Shown one piece after another: positions 13,601 through 22,972 of a DNA stretch of 64,000 nucleotides; the first letter of the stretch is position 1, and each line of letters starts with the position of its first letter. Under the pieces are notes generated by a model, which saw only the letters and a program-made list of their open reading frames with translations, had not been told where the DNA came from and did not search any database. A program made the position numbers and the translations under genes. Location of the stretch: NCBI GenBank assembly GCA_021442155.1, contig CM038221.1:30099906-30163905 (forward strand), in the 5' to 3' direction. Source of the DNA: Cymbidium sinense (lineage: Eukaryota > Streptophyta > Magnoliopsida > Asparagales > Orchidaceae).

Positions 13601-16600
13601 TAAGTCTTGGAAGGGAGCCCACAACTGCAGAATTACACAGTAAAACACATCAACACCACATGTAGCATCAATGGGTTGATGTCTGTTCATAGAGTGTTTA
13701 TGTAATTAAAATTTTTATTTTTAAATTACAATTCCATTAAAAATATATTCTATTTAAATAGCATCATAGTTTTTTGTAGGATGATTACATGAGGTTGAAT
13801 GAGGTGCATAATCAAAGTTCTATTAGTGCAATTAGTTCATCAGAACAAACTAAATAGTCAAAGTATGACAATTGGAAAGAAGTTATTGGAGATGAGAAAA
13901 AAGGAAGAATATACAGCTTAGGTTTGTGGGAATCGGCTTATGATGCATGCCACTTGTTATCTGGAATGAGCAGTGATTCAATCGACGAAATGGTTAAAAG
14001 GCGTGTTGCTACAGTGGCCAAGGATATGGAAGCTCGGATGACTACTCAGATGGAAGCTCGGATGGCTTCCATAGAATTAAGAATGGGGAAGATGCAGCGA
14101 GATAGACAACAGAGAAAAGAGCTAGTGGTAGAGAAGGAGGAGGAGATTGACGATGATGAGGAGATTGATGATGATTAATTCTTTGTTTGTATTTCTAATA
14201 TTCTGTTTGTACTTTTAGTTTTCTGTTTGTATCATATTATTTTGTACGTTTAACTTCAGTTAGTAAATATTTTTGTATAATATTAATATTTTAGAACTTC
14301 TGAAATCAAATATTTGTTTAAAACTATCTTTTTTAATGGTATAGACTTCTTGTGAAATTTTTGTGATGATATTAGCTTCACTTGTGAATCAGTGGTATAG
14401 TTATTATTTAGTATTTTTGTAAGTATAAAAATTGGAATATATCCGAAGCTCATTTCTTTTCTTTTTTTAAATTTGTCCAGATTTTCGACGAATTTTTCAT
14501 CTCTAAGGTTGATACGAAATGTTGCGAGACCTTCCGACATACATGAAATTTTTGGTGGACTCCTACTGTCGAAAAATTCCTTCAAAAATTGTGTAGGTGG
14601 GATTTTCAGCAAAAATCCCCCTGGCCGATATTCCCACGGCAAAGTCTGTCAGTTCATCCAAATATAATTTTCGACAGAAAATTTGTCGGAAATCTGTCGC
14701 ATAACCTTTTATAACGGATTATTAGACCATTAGAATGTATTTCCAACCAAGGTTTTATTGACATGAGTGAATACGTTAAAAACTTATATTTCTAAAAGAA
14801 AATGTGAGATTTTCGAAAGATTTTTCCATCGTAAATTGGTTGTTTTCTTGTAGTGGCCAGTAATTACTCAAGCGTTCAACTTCAACATTATTGGATACTT
14901 CTAAAGTTACCAAACTCATAAGGGTGAAAGGACAGTAACAAGCCTCCAAAAACATTCAACCTCAATATATGCAATATCCTAGCAGGGTGGCTCGTCAATA
15001 GGCGTGCTAAATTCCACCTAAAGCAATTCCATCTAATTGGCTTGAGGCTAAGAACAAAGAAGGTAAGTAATTCCACCAACAAGTCTCAACCCCACAAATG
15101 TTTAGGTATCACAAGTTCAACAACATCACCTCAAGTTGCCTCAACTGATGAGCACTTATACCCATTGAAGAATCAAACCAAGAAAATGGCATGGCGGAAG
15201 GAGAACATGTGTATTCTGATGAAAGGGAGATGCTCATTGTTCAAAGGAAATTAATCCAACATCAAAAACAATAAAGGTGGTTGTGCCAAAACATCTTCTA
15301 TTCTGAGTGCACCATCCAAGGGATGGTGCGCAATGTCATCATCAATGGAGGAAACAGCAAGAATGTTGCACCCATGAAAATGGTGGAGAAATTGAACCTT
15401 ACAATGCAATATCATCTAATGTCCTACAAGTTTTTTTTGGTTGCAGAAAGGAAAAAAGATCAAAGTGGTGAAACATTACTTAGCAGGTTTTCATTGAAAA
15501 GAAACTTCAAAAAGAGGTATAATGTGATATTATTCCAAGGGATGATTGTCATTAGTTGTTATAAATACGTTAGCAATATTGCATGCATAATCTTCATGAT
15601 GCATATAATAAAACCTACATTTTGGGGGAGAGATGGACAAGTGATGCTCGTGCGACTAAATGGAGTTAAAGAAGGTTATAAGAAAATGGTAGTTTCCAAA
15701 TCCTTGGGGCTCATGCTATATTGGAGAAACTTCTATTCTTTGGTAGTTCTTGAAAAGAATCAAGATAAAGATCTAGTTTCAAAGGAGGTCCAATCGTTGT
15801 TGCAGTAATACTCAAATGTGCTACCCGCCAAAATTTTTGTAGTTTTGCCTCCTCTATGTAAAGTACAACATATAATAGAACTCATTCTAGGCCTATCATC
15901 CCTCCCCAACCTGCATATCAAATGCATCCTAAAAAGTATAAAGCACTACAATGACAAGTGGACAAGCTAATTCCACAGGACTGAAATGGGAGAGTGCCAA
16001 TATTTATGTTTTACATGTATTTTGATTTCAAAAAACCTATGAGGTTGACAAATGTGTATCAATAACTGAGCCATGAGCAGGATCAATATCAAATACCACT
16101 TCCCAATGCCAACATTGGATGATATGTTTGATCAACTTCATGGAGTGATGCTCTTCTCCGAGATTGATTTATATACCATGTATCATCAAACTCGCATGAA
16201 GCATGTAGATGAATGAAAGAAGACATTCAAAACAATGGATGGGCTATATGAATCATAGGGTGATGTCATTTTATCAGCGCTTAATCAAACTTCTCAATTC
16301 AATGGCTACTTCGTTGATGGAATTACTTAAAAGAGACAATTTCATGTGGACACTATAGTCTCAAGCTAACTTAATGCTTTGAAATGAAAATTTACTAATG
16401 CTCTCATTTTGCCTCTTCCAAATTCCACCAAGGTGATTAAGGTAGATTGTGATGCCTCTGATATGGGAATTTCAGCAATCCTAAATCAAAGCATTCATCC
16501 AGTCATTTTCTTCGGCAAAAAGTTCAAAGAGGCACACAAAAAATATTCCAACAATGTCAAAAAATCCTATTCCATAGCCCTAGCCTTGGAAATTTTGAAT

Positions 16601-18468
16601 CACAACCTTCTAACTAAGAAAAATATATTATTTTTTTTATCTTAAAGTCCTCAAGTACTCACACAGCCAGATCAAACTTAAAGGTGAGCATGCCAAGTGG
16701 ATTGAATTTCTTTCTTTAATTAAATTACTTTAGTACATCCTTAAGCCCAAATCGGGTGTCTAGAATCAAGTTGTAGATGTCCTTAGTTGCAACAAGTTCT
16801 AAGTATGCTCTAGGTGAAAGTGATTGGCTTTGAGATGCATGTGAACTCTTTCCAAAGATGGAGATTTTAGCAATAAATTACAATGAAGATAGGACAATAC
16901 TTTTCAGCATTTTCATCTTTAAGATTGATATTCATTTTTTGAAATAGATTGTGCATTCCTCGATGTTTGTTGTGAGAAGGTATCTTGCTTGAATGTCATG
17001 GTGGAGGCACATGAATAATTTATTGACCTTTTTTGAGAAAACACATGGACCTGCTTATCAAAGGATGTTAAATTTGCCATATTTCCAAACCAAGGAACAA
17101 AACATATTGGAGAGAATTCCTAAAATATTAAAATGCCCAGAGATTGTAATATATCCAAAGTTTTCAATGTAGCATATCTTTCACCCTATAATGAACAAGT
17201 ATAGGATATTTCTACTTCTTTATTGTCAGGAGGGTAATAATTTTATAAAATGTTGTGGTTATTTTGTAATTATTATTTTATTCATTTTAGGACATGGGAT
17301 CTAAGCTTTTACCTCTTTTAGTTTCTCATTCATTGGATGAGAAAGCATAAGTTTTACCATTCATTGGGAGAATTCCCTTGTTCTTTGAGCTGTCGAGGAG
17401 GAAAACAATCGTAGTAGAGTCATGAATTTAACCACTATTAAAATGTTGGACTTTAGTTGGTCTTGTCTGGCAAGCAATCATATTGTTTTTGCAATGATTT
17501 CAGCGCTATTGGATAAAGGTGGAGTACAAGAAGGCTCTCGCCCTGCAGAATTATGGCGTGAGAAGCCTCTTGACCTAATAGATTTTAGGTGCTGATCAGT
17601 TTTCTAGCCTGCATGAGGGATCAAAACTGAAGAAACTATATGTGGGCTGTCCTATTGCAGTAAAATTTCAGTTTCTTGACGTTCATTTTGTGCTCTTTCA
17701 AATTCTTTAGTTCTCCTCTCTATTTTCTGAGTGTCACTTATATAAGTGAACAACTTCAATTTGAAATGGCACTGTGGTCATTTGTTTTATCTTCTTCCCA
17801 GACTAAATAGAGTTTGGCATTTTATTAATATTAGGTAGTCTAACTTTTAAGTATGAGATATAGCTTGTATTATTTCACAAAAAAGATAATGACAATGCTA
17901 AAAAAATAGTAAGACAACAAAAAATTGAAAGTACTGAATGGGTGTGTGACAACCAAGCTATGATAGCCAAGTTTGTTGGATGAAAGTTAATTTTTTTGCA
18001 AAATCAACTGCTGTCATAGGATTTTTTGACTTTCTACCATAACAGAATATCAAACTGATGGAAGATTCAACTTACCACAACTTGAGACAGGTATAGCAAT
18101 ATTGCCTGGTTTTGCAATTAGAGCACACATAAACATAGTCTATAAAATGCATTTGACACTGGTGGCATATCAAACTCTTCCTCTTCTTTTCATTCGTGAT
18201 TCCACCCTATCAGTAAACAAGAAATAAGTAAGTGAAAAACTTCTACTTAAAACGAACACAGCTCTAACTGACAAATCTTAATAGTCAAGAATATAGTCAA
18301 ACTTCGCCATGAGCGACATATCAAACTGATGTAACAGTATCAGTGAAAAGTAATATCAACCAACATGGTTCTAAGTCTCTAAATCTAGTAAAAATAACCC
18401 AATAGGTGAAAATCGAAGCCAAGAGTTACCGTGTGCATCTCATTTCCTCTTCTAGATATGAACTCCAT
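1679..18468 (-). CDS. JMJ25-type lysine-specific histone demethylase, 5' part (JmjC exons outside window)
   Basis: Exons on the minus strand are 18468-18430, 18206-18076, 3596-3497, 3389-3275, 3201-3138 and 2450-1679. All introns are GT-AG and phases agree, giving 407 codons ending at an open donor. Seen: a first zinc module with CHQC (C27, C30), C41/C44, C50/C53, then WYP and CPFCRGNCNC (C70-C79); a second module CNNC (C150, C153), C164/C167, C172, C175; then HFRKHWEKGEPVIVR and VKAIDCLYWHE, which in this family lie just before the JmjC fold. Family members are nuclear enzymes that demethylate H3K9 and counter gene-body methylation; the catalytic iron-binding residues are not in this window, so activity cannot be judged. 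The start ATG (18468) is chosen because it opens a short in-frame exon with a good donor; an upstream exon is possible. Intron 2 is swollen to 14.5 kb by nested transposons. Confidence 0.88.
2451..3137 (-). other. Intron 5 of the demethylase gene
   Basis: A 687-bp intron with donor GTATGT at 3137 and acceptor CAACAG at 2451 on the minus strand. It splits the codon of the first cysteine of the second zinc module. It is AT-rich, and I see no repeat or gene inside it. Confidence 0.85.
3746..4178 (+). repeat. 5' LTR of the intronic Ty3/gypsy element
   Basis: This is a 433-bp repeat aligning along its length, with many differences, to 17251-17736. It ends TGTCA immediately before the primer-binding-like sequence. 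Confidence 0.7.
4476..4868 (+). mobile_element. hAT-like MITE, copy 1
   Basis: It begins TATGGGTGTCAATTC and ends TTTACCCCATTA, with the same terminal pattern as the copy at 7068. Flanks GATAATCC and GATATCCT look like a decayed 8-bp target duplication. It lies in the 5' internal region of the gypsy element. No coding capacity. Confidence 0.55.
4890..5268 (+). pseudogene. Ty3/gypsy gag, left fragment
   Basis: Broken frames read like the capsid region of plant Ty3/gypsy gag, including a KHVFNYKDVP-like segment near the start and a VEEYT-EFD-like segment followed by FLGNMRL at the end. The similarity stops abruptly at the CACTA insertion and resumes at 14856. Several stop codons and frameshifts make it non-functional. 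Confidence 0.65.
6490..8965 (+). pseudogene. CACTA TNP2-like transposase, broken
   Basis: Three recognisable pieces run in order. From 6490 to 7059 is an N-terminal part containing DEVILHLYR, then FAKLLKKANP and NDCMMYYKDN (open over 6881-7120). From 7450 to 8210, after a MITE insertion, is PRLQRLYASM and the transposase core with CPYC followed by AFIKNRVKKSKPPSRLSDEDLL (open over 7938-8210). From 8612 to 8938 is a DUF4218-like region with GMKNHDYHIFLQYLL. A TGA at 8936 replaces the tryptophan codon expected in HYRWMYPV. In active elements this protein cuts and joins transposon ends in the nucleus; here stops, frameshifts and the MITE disable it. Confidence 0.8.
7068..7434 (+). mobile_element. 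hAT-like MITE, copy 2, inside the CACTA transposase
   Basis: A 367-bp element starting TAGGGGTGTCAA and ending TTGACACCCATA, which are inverted terminal repeats. It is flanked by 8-bp duplications ATTCAAGC (7060-7067) and ATTCAAAC (7435-7442) with one mismatch, the length typical of hAT insertions. The interior is rich in AACCCG/CGGGTT motifs. It has no coding capacity. Confidence 0.78.
8966..12540 (+). other. AT-rich CACTA interior with the decayed transposase C-terminus
   Basis: Most of this is very AT-rich and looks like intron or degraded sequence. From about 9060 to 9240, and again from 12130 to 12460, broken frames resemble the C-terminal part of CACTA transposases (an ELDHQEEEITDFGL-like acidic tail near 12310). 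A short (TA)n tract lies at 11931-11954. Confidence 0.4.
9970..10245. repeat. Imperfect minisatellite, period about 55-65 bp
   Basis: About four to five diverged units carry the shared core ATGTGTCTTCATGCATGTAA with AAATATTT spacers. It lies in the non-coding interior of the CACTA element. Confidence 0.55.
12763..14178 (+). pseudogene. CACTA second gene (Transposase_24/TNP1-like), broken
   Basis: It starts MASSDGDKV at 12763 and stays open to 13015. Similarity then continues in broken pieces: LGREPTTAELHSKTH near 13600-13650 and GDEKKGRIYSLGLWESAYD at 13889-13945. The final open segment (13924-14178) has a coiled-coil RVATVAKDMEARM stretch followed by a highly acidic tail. This arrangement is that of the accessory DNA-binding protein of En/Spm elements, encoded downstream of the transposase. 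Introns are probable but not resolved, and damage between segments suggests it is inactive. Confidence 0.68.
14856..15280 (+). pseudogene. Ty3/gypsy gag, right fragment
   Basis: Frames resume at the CACTA boundary with VQLQHYW, the part of gag that normally follows the FLG-M-L block ending at 5268. Further on is an RRAKFHLK-like stretch. No zinc knuckle is recognisable. Confidence 0.6.
15281..15808 (+). pseudogene. Ty3/gypsy aspartic protease region
   Basis: An open frame of 175 codons includes NIFYSECTIQG followed by IINGGNSKNVA. In intact elements this position carries a D-G/S-G motif of the form IIDGGS-TNVAS, so the catalytic aspartate is replaced by asparagine. The rest (KLNL, then a GRPW-like region altered to WGRDGQ) fits protease. 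Its immediate follow-on to reverse transcriptase supports the call. Confidence 0.65.
15870..16400 (+). pseudogene. Ty3/gypsy reverse transcriptase, broken
   Basis: Across frames one can read the fingers/palm pattern: MHPKKYKAL-type start near 15920, an INIKYHFPMPTLDDMFDQLHG stretch near 16080-16145, then LFSEIDLYTMYHQTRMK and KTFKTMDGLYES. In intact enzymes the second motif reads FSKIDLRSGYHQIR. The downstream YADD region has been lost, and several stops interrupt the frame. Confidence 0.75.
16401..16645 (+). pseudogene. Ty3/gypsy RNase H
   Basis: The open segment 16409-16645 contains KVDCDASDMGISAILNQ then PVIFFGKKFKEAHKKYS and ALALEILNHNLL, the usual spacing of the retrotransposon RNase H domain. 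The first acidic residue (DAS) is retained. Confidence 0.78.
16646..17250 (+). pseudogene. Ty3/gypsy integrase remnant
   Basis: After a degraded stretch (a VVDVLS pattern near 16765, matching the ADALSR connection) the only clear part is FNVAYLSPYN at 17164-17193, the conserved integrase C-terminus. It is followed by a SGG-type end just before the 3' LTR. The catalytic core is largely deleted. Confidence 0.65.
17251..17736 (+). repeat. 3' LTR of the intronic Ty3/gypsy element
   Basis: A 486-bp repeat starting TGTTGTGG and ending GTGTCA. It is the partner of 3746-4178, and the heavy divergence between the two indicates age. Confidence 0.7.
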
Positions 18469-19075
18469 TCAGCATTTCAAAGAACCCCTCCGGCCGAAGA
18501 ACTAAATTTCAAAATAAACGAGTTTTAGTATTCTAGTAGATGCAATCTAGAATTCTCAATCGCATACTCTACAGGGAGACAAGATGATCCATTATCATGA
18601 AAAACTCACAAACCTAAAATCACCTCCATTTTTTGTCTTTTATAAAATGAATCTTTAAAGAAAATATTTAGAAAGAGAGCAAACTATGAATTGCTTTGTC
18701 AACAGCTGTATAATATCGAGTAGCTGTTGATTCATACCCTAGTTATTTAATCAGCTGCATTCCGATTACCATCCGATAAATTAATTCAGAATCGTAGATT
18801 ACGAAGATGTTCCCCTCTTGCGCCTCGGCCGCTACAATTCTCCAAACTGACCAAACGAAGACTCTCACCCGTCCAGAAGAAAATGCTATTTCGTTTCCGA
18901 AACGAATCAAAATTATCTTCTTTCTCCTTCGGCGATCGTCTTCCTCGACATTTTCCTTCTCCGAGCAGAAAAGACCTCGTCCTTTAAACTTCTTTGCGGA
19001 TGAATTTTCCTTTTGCGCTGAGAATTCCAGGCCAACGAAGAGCATTCACTGTTCGCCTGTTGGCTGGTTTTTAAG
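18469..19075 (-). promoter_or_regulatory. 5' leader and promoter region of the demethylase gene
   Basis: Upstream of the ATG, the segment 18790-19070 is clearly richer in G+C than its surroundings, as expected of a plant transcribed leader. A TTAAAAA element at about 19067-19073 on the minus strand could serve as a TATA box. Open frames here have no recognisable product, so I treat them as leader sequence. Positions are approximate. Confidence 0.4.
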
Positions 19076-19080
19076 GTAAA

Positions 19081-20139
19081 TGATTGGGCCAGCGTTACCG
19101 ACCAGGCATCATTTGTTTTTAAAATTTTATTTTAAATTTTTTATTTTAATTGTATTATGTTGTTTTTTATTATTATTGTCCACAAACTGTTAGGTTTTTT
19201 TTATAAAAAAAAATTTTATTTTATTTTAAGACATTTGAGCGAATTTATTCTTAAACTCACAATTTTGTTTATACAGTCATCTTAATATAGATAATAATGG
19301 ATAATATTTTGTGAAGGTTGAAGGAGAAACAAAATTTATAATATGTATTATTTTTCAGGAGGATTACATAGAAAAAAATAAAGGTATTTATGATAAATGT
19401 TTTAAGAAAGGAATGACAAATTCTATCAGTAAATATAATAAATGTATTTAATTAAATGATGATATGGTAATAAAATTTATGATAATTTATTGTCTAGAAT
19501 CTTAAATAGTAATTTACTGATAATTAGGTCATAAAATTTAAAGCATGATTTATATACATCTTACAAAATTATTATGTATTTATATGTTTAATATCTCAAT
19601 TTTACTATTTACTTATATAAGAAATATCAATTGTTATATATATATATATATATATAATATTTTATGTATTATATATAGATAAATAAATAAGAGTATTTTT
19701 TTAAAATAAAAAATTACATGTCCTTGTTACTACCTTCTATGTAATTATGGGGAGATAACACAAATATACTATTACAAAGACTATTTTGAAAGTTGATAGT
19801 ATGTTGTGGAGGTTTTGAGTTATAATTGTTGGCAAAAATAGAAAAAATAAATTGAGATGAATAAATTTTAATATGATACAAAAAAAAAATTTTTTTTAAA
19901 AGATGATTAGTAATATATTAGTGATAGTATTTGAGAGGCTATTAATGATATGTAATATGACTATGTGCAAATAATTTGGGCTAGCTAGTCATCAATATGT
20001 AATGTTAGCATAGCAAAATTGTGATGCTAGACTTACTAACTAAGCAGGACTTTTTCTGAAAAATTTCATTAAGGACAATAGCTACAAGAGTTTTAATAAT
20101 TTCCCTAATGATTATATATAGAATGCATATCAAGATCTT
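19081..20139. other. AT-rich intergenic DNA
   Basis: Very AT-rich, with homopolymer runs and a short (TA)n tract at 19637-19661. I see no gene or bounded element. Confidence 0.6.
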
Positions 20140-20733
20140 TTCTAGGAGAAGGATTTTTTTTAAATGAATCATCATGCTTGATCCATTAAAACAAGATATA
20201 GCATTTTATGAAAGTCAAATTTCAAATAATATCAAGCAAATTTGAAGTAAATGTCATTAGCAGTTTAATCGATTTTTAGCACAATTTATATGGTTTAAAA
20301 CATAGTGATATGCTTTGGTTTTATATGCTTAATTAAAAAAATAAGAAAGTTCTGTTTAAATAACTAAATTATACTTGAGGGGATATCCGGTCTTCACCTT
20401 AAAATCCGCTCAGCCTCCTCAAGTATAATTTAGTTATATTTAACTCTCGTTCTTATTTACACCTTAAAAATTGATGTGTGATTGTAAATAAGCTTTTAAG
20501 CTTCAAAGATATGAAAACCAAAGCATATCACTATGTTTTCGTATGATAAATTGTTCTCAAAAATCAGGTATTAAATTGTTGCTTGTAATAACATTTACTT
20601 CAAATTTGCTTGATATTATTTAAAATTTGACTTGTTTGTCTTTCATAAAATGCTATACTGGGTTTTAATGGATCAAGCATGATGATTCATTTATTTAAAA
20701 GTGCTTCTATAAATCACTGAAGAATCCTAGAAT
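20140..20733. repeat. Large foldback inverted repeat (hairpin)
   Basis: Left arm 20140-20380 and right arm 20417-20733 are reverse complements over most of their length, separated by a 36-bp loop. The inner stem pairs TAACTAAATTATACTTGAGG with its complement. Further out, ATGAATCATCATGCTTGATC, AGCATTTTATGAAAG, ATATCAAGCAAATTTGAAG and CATAGTGATATGCTTTGGTTTT are all matched on the other arm. No coding capacity. It could be a foldback/MITE-type element or a tail-to-tail duplication. Confidence 0.85.
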
Positions 20734-22560
20734 TTGAAGTTATATATTGGCTTCTTATTTGGTCATTAGTGCTATTAGGGTCCACTAAAATGTGTCATAA
20801 ATTTACTATAATATATAAGAGAGAATATTTTACTATTATAAGAGCAAAGATTTGCAGACATTTAATAGCCAATCTCTCACTCTAAAGTGGGGTAGATATG
20901 GATGTTAGGTTAGACATCTAAACATGATAAGATGGGGAAGGAATAGGGCAATTCAAATAGAGGATAGATGGGAGTATACCAAAGGTTGAAGAAGGAAGAG
21001 TATGAGAAGTGGTGATGACTAGATCTTCTTGGAAGCTAGAAAATAATGGATTTTATGAATTCTTGGGGAGGTAAGGGGTTATTTTGAATGTCGGAATGGG
21101 ATGATCAGGCTTGGGTTAAGAGTGAAATGTGACATGTACAAAATAGTTTGGGATGTATAGGCTTATATATAAAGGTATATGAATTAGTTGATTTCTCTAG
21201 AGAAGGATATAGGTTACTAAATAAATCTTCGAGGAAGTGTGATGGTGTTGAGAGATAAGATAGGATGTGGAGAAAATGATACTAAAGCTTGTTAAGATGT
21301 TTACAAGAAGAGATTTAACAAACACACCACAAACTAGTTGTTTGAAAAGAAAAACATAAGCTTATGCATGTTACTTTTACTTAAATTGTACATGAATAAA
21401 GAGATAAAAGAATTAGATGAGAGAGAAATTAAACAAGAGAACTTATAGTAAATTAGTAATAAGCACAAATCATAGATGACATTAAACTTTCCATAAACAT
21501 TGGGGTCAACAAACTTTTATGGTTTCCTTCCATTGCCTAGTGGGAAAATGAGAGGTTCAAATATTATAAAGAGTTTTTGTTTTCATGAATTTTTTTTCTT
21601 TATTTCATTGCATACTTATATATAGGCTACAACCTAAAATAAAATTTTACAACTTAAATTTCAAATGCACATTTGTTTCTCTTGAATGGAGTTTGTTTCC
21701 ATGCAAATGAGAGAGAGTGGTTGAATGTTCCTAGCATGAAGAGTGGTTGAAGATCTTGAGTGAGGTGGCATGACTAACTATTGACTCGTGGGAAGAATGG
21801 TGACATATATGACTTGTGGATGCCATTTGAAACCACCCGTGGATGTTCATTGATGTTAGATGTTGTTTCATTAATGTAGAGAGTAAGATGGCTGTTGGAG
21901 ATAGTGGCAATGCCAAACATTACATTATTAGTGGTAGAGTGACATGACACCATGGATGTAAGTTGATCAATTGGAAGCATTAATGCACACTTTATGTTAT
22001 AGTAATGACTTGTATGTAGAATCCTTGGTAAAATCTCATCATTTAAATACAATTTTAAGCCCATTGGGGACCACTTCTACTTTGATTTTTATTGAATTTT
22101 CTTGATGTCACCTTGTTTGTTTTCATGAAATGATCCTTCTACAATGGTTAAGGGACTTATAATACAGCCTTACTTAGCTTTGTATATCACGAACCATTAA
22201 TATGATAATACAATAAAATAAAATAATAGTTATCTTAATATTACAACACATGACTTAAATGACAATACATCTTATAGCTTACTAATAAACACAATAATTA
22301 CAATCAAAGTAACAACATTAATTGAATTTTCATGTGATATAAATTCAGCACAAAATTCCAAGTAGGGAAGGCCATCATAAATACTGTTTTCTTACAAAAA
22401 CCCTTATTTTCATGTAGAACTCTATTTGATAATAATGAGTTTTGAATAATAGAAAATAATAAAAATGAAGAAAACTTATGTCTCGGTATTGACCATTCCT
22501 CTTTAATGTTTACAATATATTAGAAGAGAATATTTACTCGAGCTTAATATTTCATTACTC
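20734..22560. other. Intergenic DNA without an assigned gene
   Basis: Composition is less extreme than the flanks, and some open frames run on the minus strand near 21731-22064. None shows a domain or family pattern I can name. It may be a decayed repeat. Confidence 0.45.
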
Positions 22561-22564
22561 ACAA

Positions 22565-22972
22565 GCTTTTGAGGCCATTTTGGTTTGATGTATATTTAGT
22601 GTATTGCATTTGGAATATATAGGATTTTAGAAATTTAATAGTTGGTTTAAAGAATTTAGAATTTCAAATTCACTTTTTGTTTATTCCGAACTCACCCAAT
22701 TTTAGTTGAATTTCAAATACACTGAGATCATGGCCATTTTAGCAACCCATAGTAGACCCACACCATTGCCATCGACCACTAATAGCCACCCACCACCACT
22801 AACCATCTTTACCTTACAATGTCACCACTGCTACTTACCGCTATTGTTGTAGCTATCATGATGCTATCGAAACTAATCATTATCATCTGTATAGTCTTTG
22901 ATCGACTTGTCATCTTCATTGCCAGCCATCATCATTATCGCTAACATTCTCTCTTTTTTTGAGTTTTATATT
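22565..22972. repeat. Possible MITE-like repeat, related in reverse to 50780-51110
   Basis: Shared features with the reverse complement of 50780-51110 are a TGTATTGCA-type start, a GAATTTAGAATTT block, TTTCAAATACA, then a block of short CCACCAC/GCCAT repeats. Ends are not defined. Confidence 0.3.

Larger units (their letters stand above)
5269..14855 (+). mobile_element. CACTA (En/Spm) transposon, degenerate but with both genes recognisable
   Basis: The right end reads GTTTTCTTGTAGTG at 14842-14855, the exact complement of the standard CACTACAAGAAAAC terminus. The left end CTATACCATAGAAAAAC near 5269 is a decayed counterpart. Sub-terminal regions on both sides (about 5390-5450 and 14480-14700) carry repeated TTTCCGACG/CGTCGGAAA-like motifs, as expected for transposase binding arrays. 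Two genes lie inside: a TNP2-like transposase and a Transposase_24-type second protein. The element splits a gypsy gag at codon level, which fixes both boundaries to within a few bases. No clear 3-bp target duplication survives. Confidence 0.82.
3746..17736 (+). mobile_element. Degenerate Ty3/gypsy LTR retrotransposon containing a nested CACTA transposon
   Basis: Direct, diverged terminal repeats at 3746-4178 and 17251-17736 both start TGT and end TGTCA. They share blocks such as ACCTCTTTTAGTT near the start and CTCTCTATTTTCT near the end. Directly after the 5' repeat is TTGGTATTAAAAC, a decayed match to the initiator-methionine tRNA primer site. The interior holds gag (4890-5268 and 14856-15080), protease, reverse transcriptase, RNase H and the integrase C-terminus in the normal Ty3/gypsy order, all broken by stops and frameshifts. 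The flanking pentamers CGAAT and CTTAT no longer match, consistent with an old insertion. Confidence 0.78.
3597..18075 (-). other. Giant intron 2 of the demethylase gene (14,479 bp)
   Basis: The donor GTAAG is at 18075 and the acceptor TTTTGACAG ends at 3597. Joining the exons restores the LKLWYPTRTRED continuity expected of the family, with the tryptophan codon split TG/G. Almost all of the intron is one LTR retrotransposon (3746-17736). Removing it leaves about 490 bp, a normal plant intron size. Confidence 0.87.

Noticed and set aside
18743..19079. Open frames of 90-100 codons in the GC-richer leader of the demethylase gene
   Set aside because: No domain or spliced continuation. The position fits a 5' leader or promoter.
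21731..22064. Possible copia gag-pol or other gene on the minus strand
   Set aside because: The frames share no convincing motif with copia proteins and have no neighbouring retroelement features.
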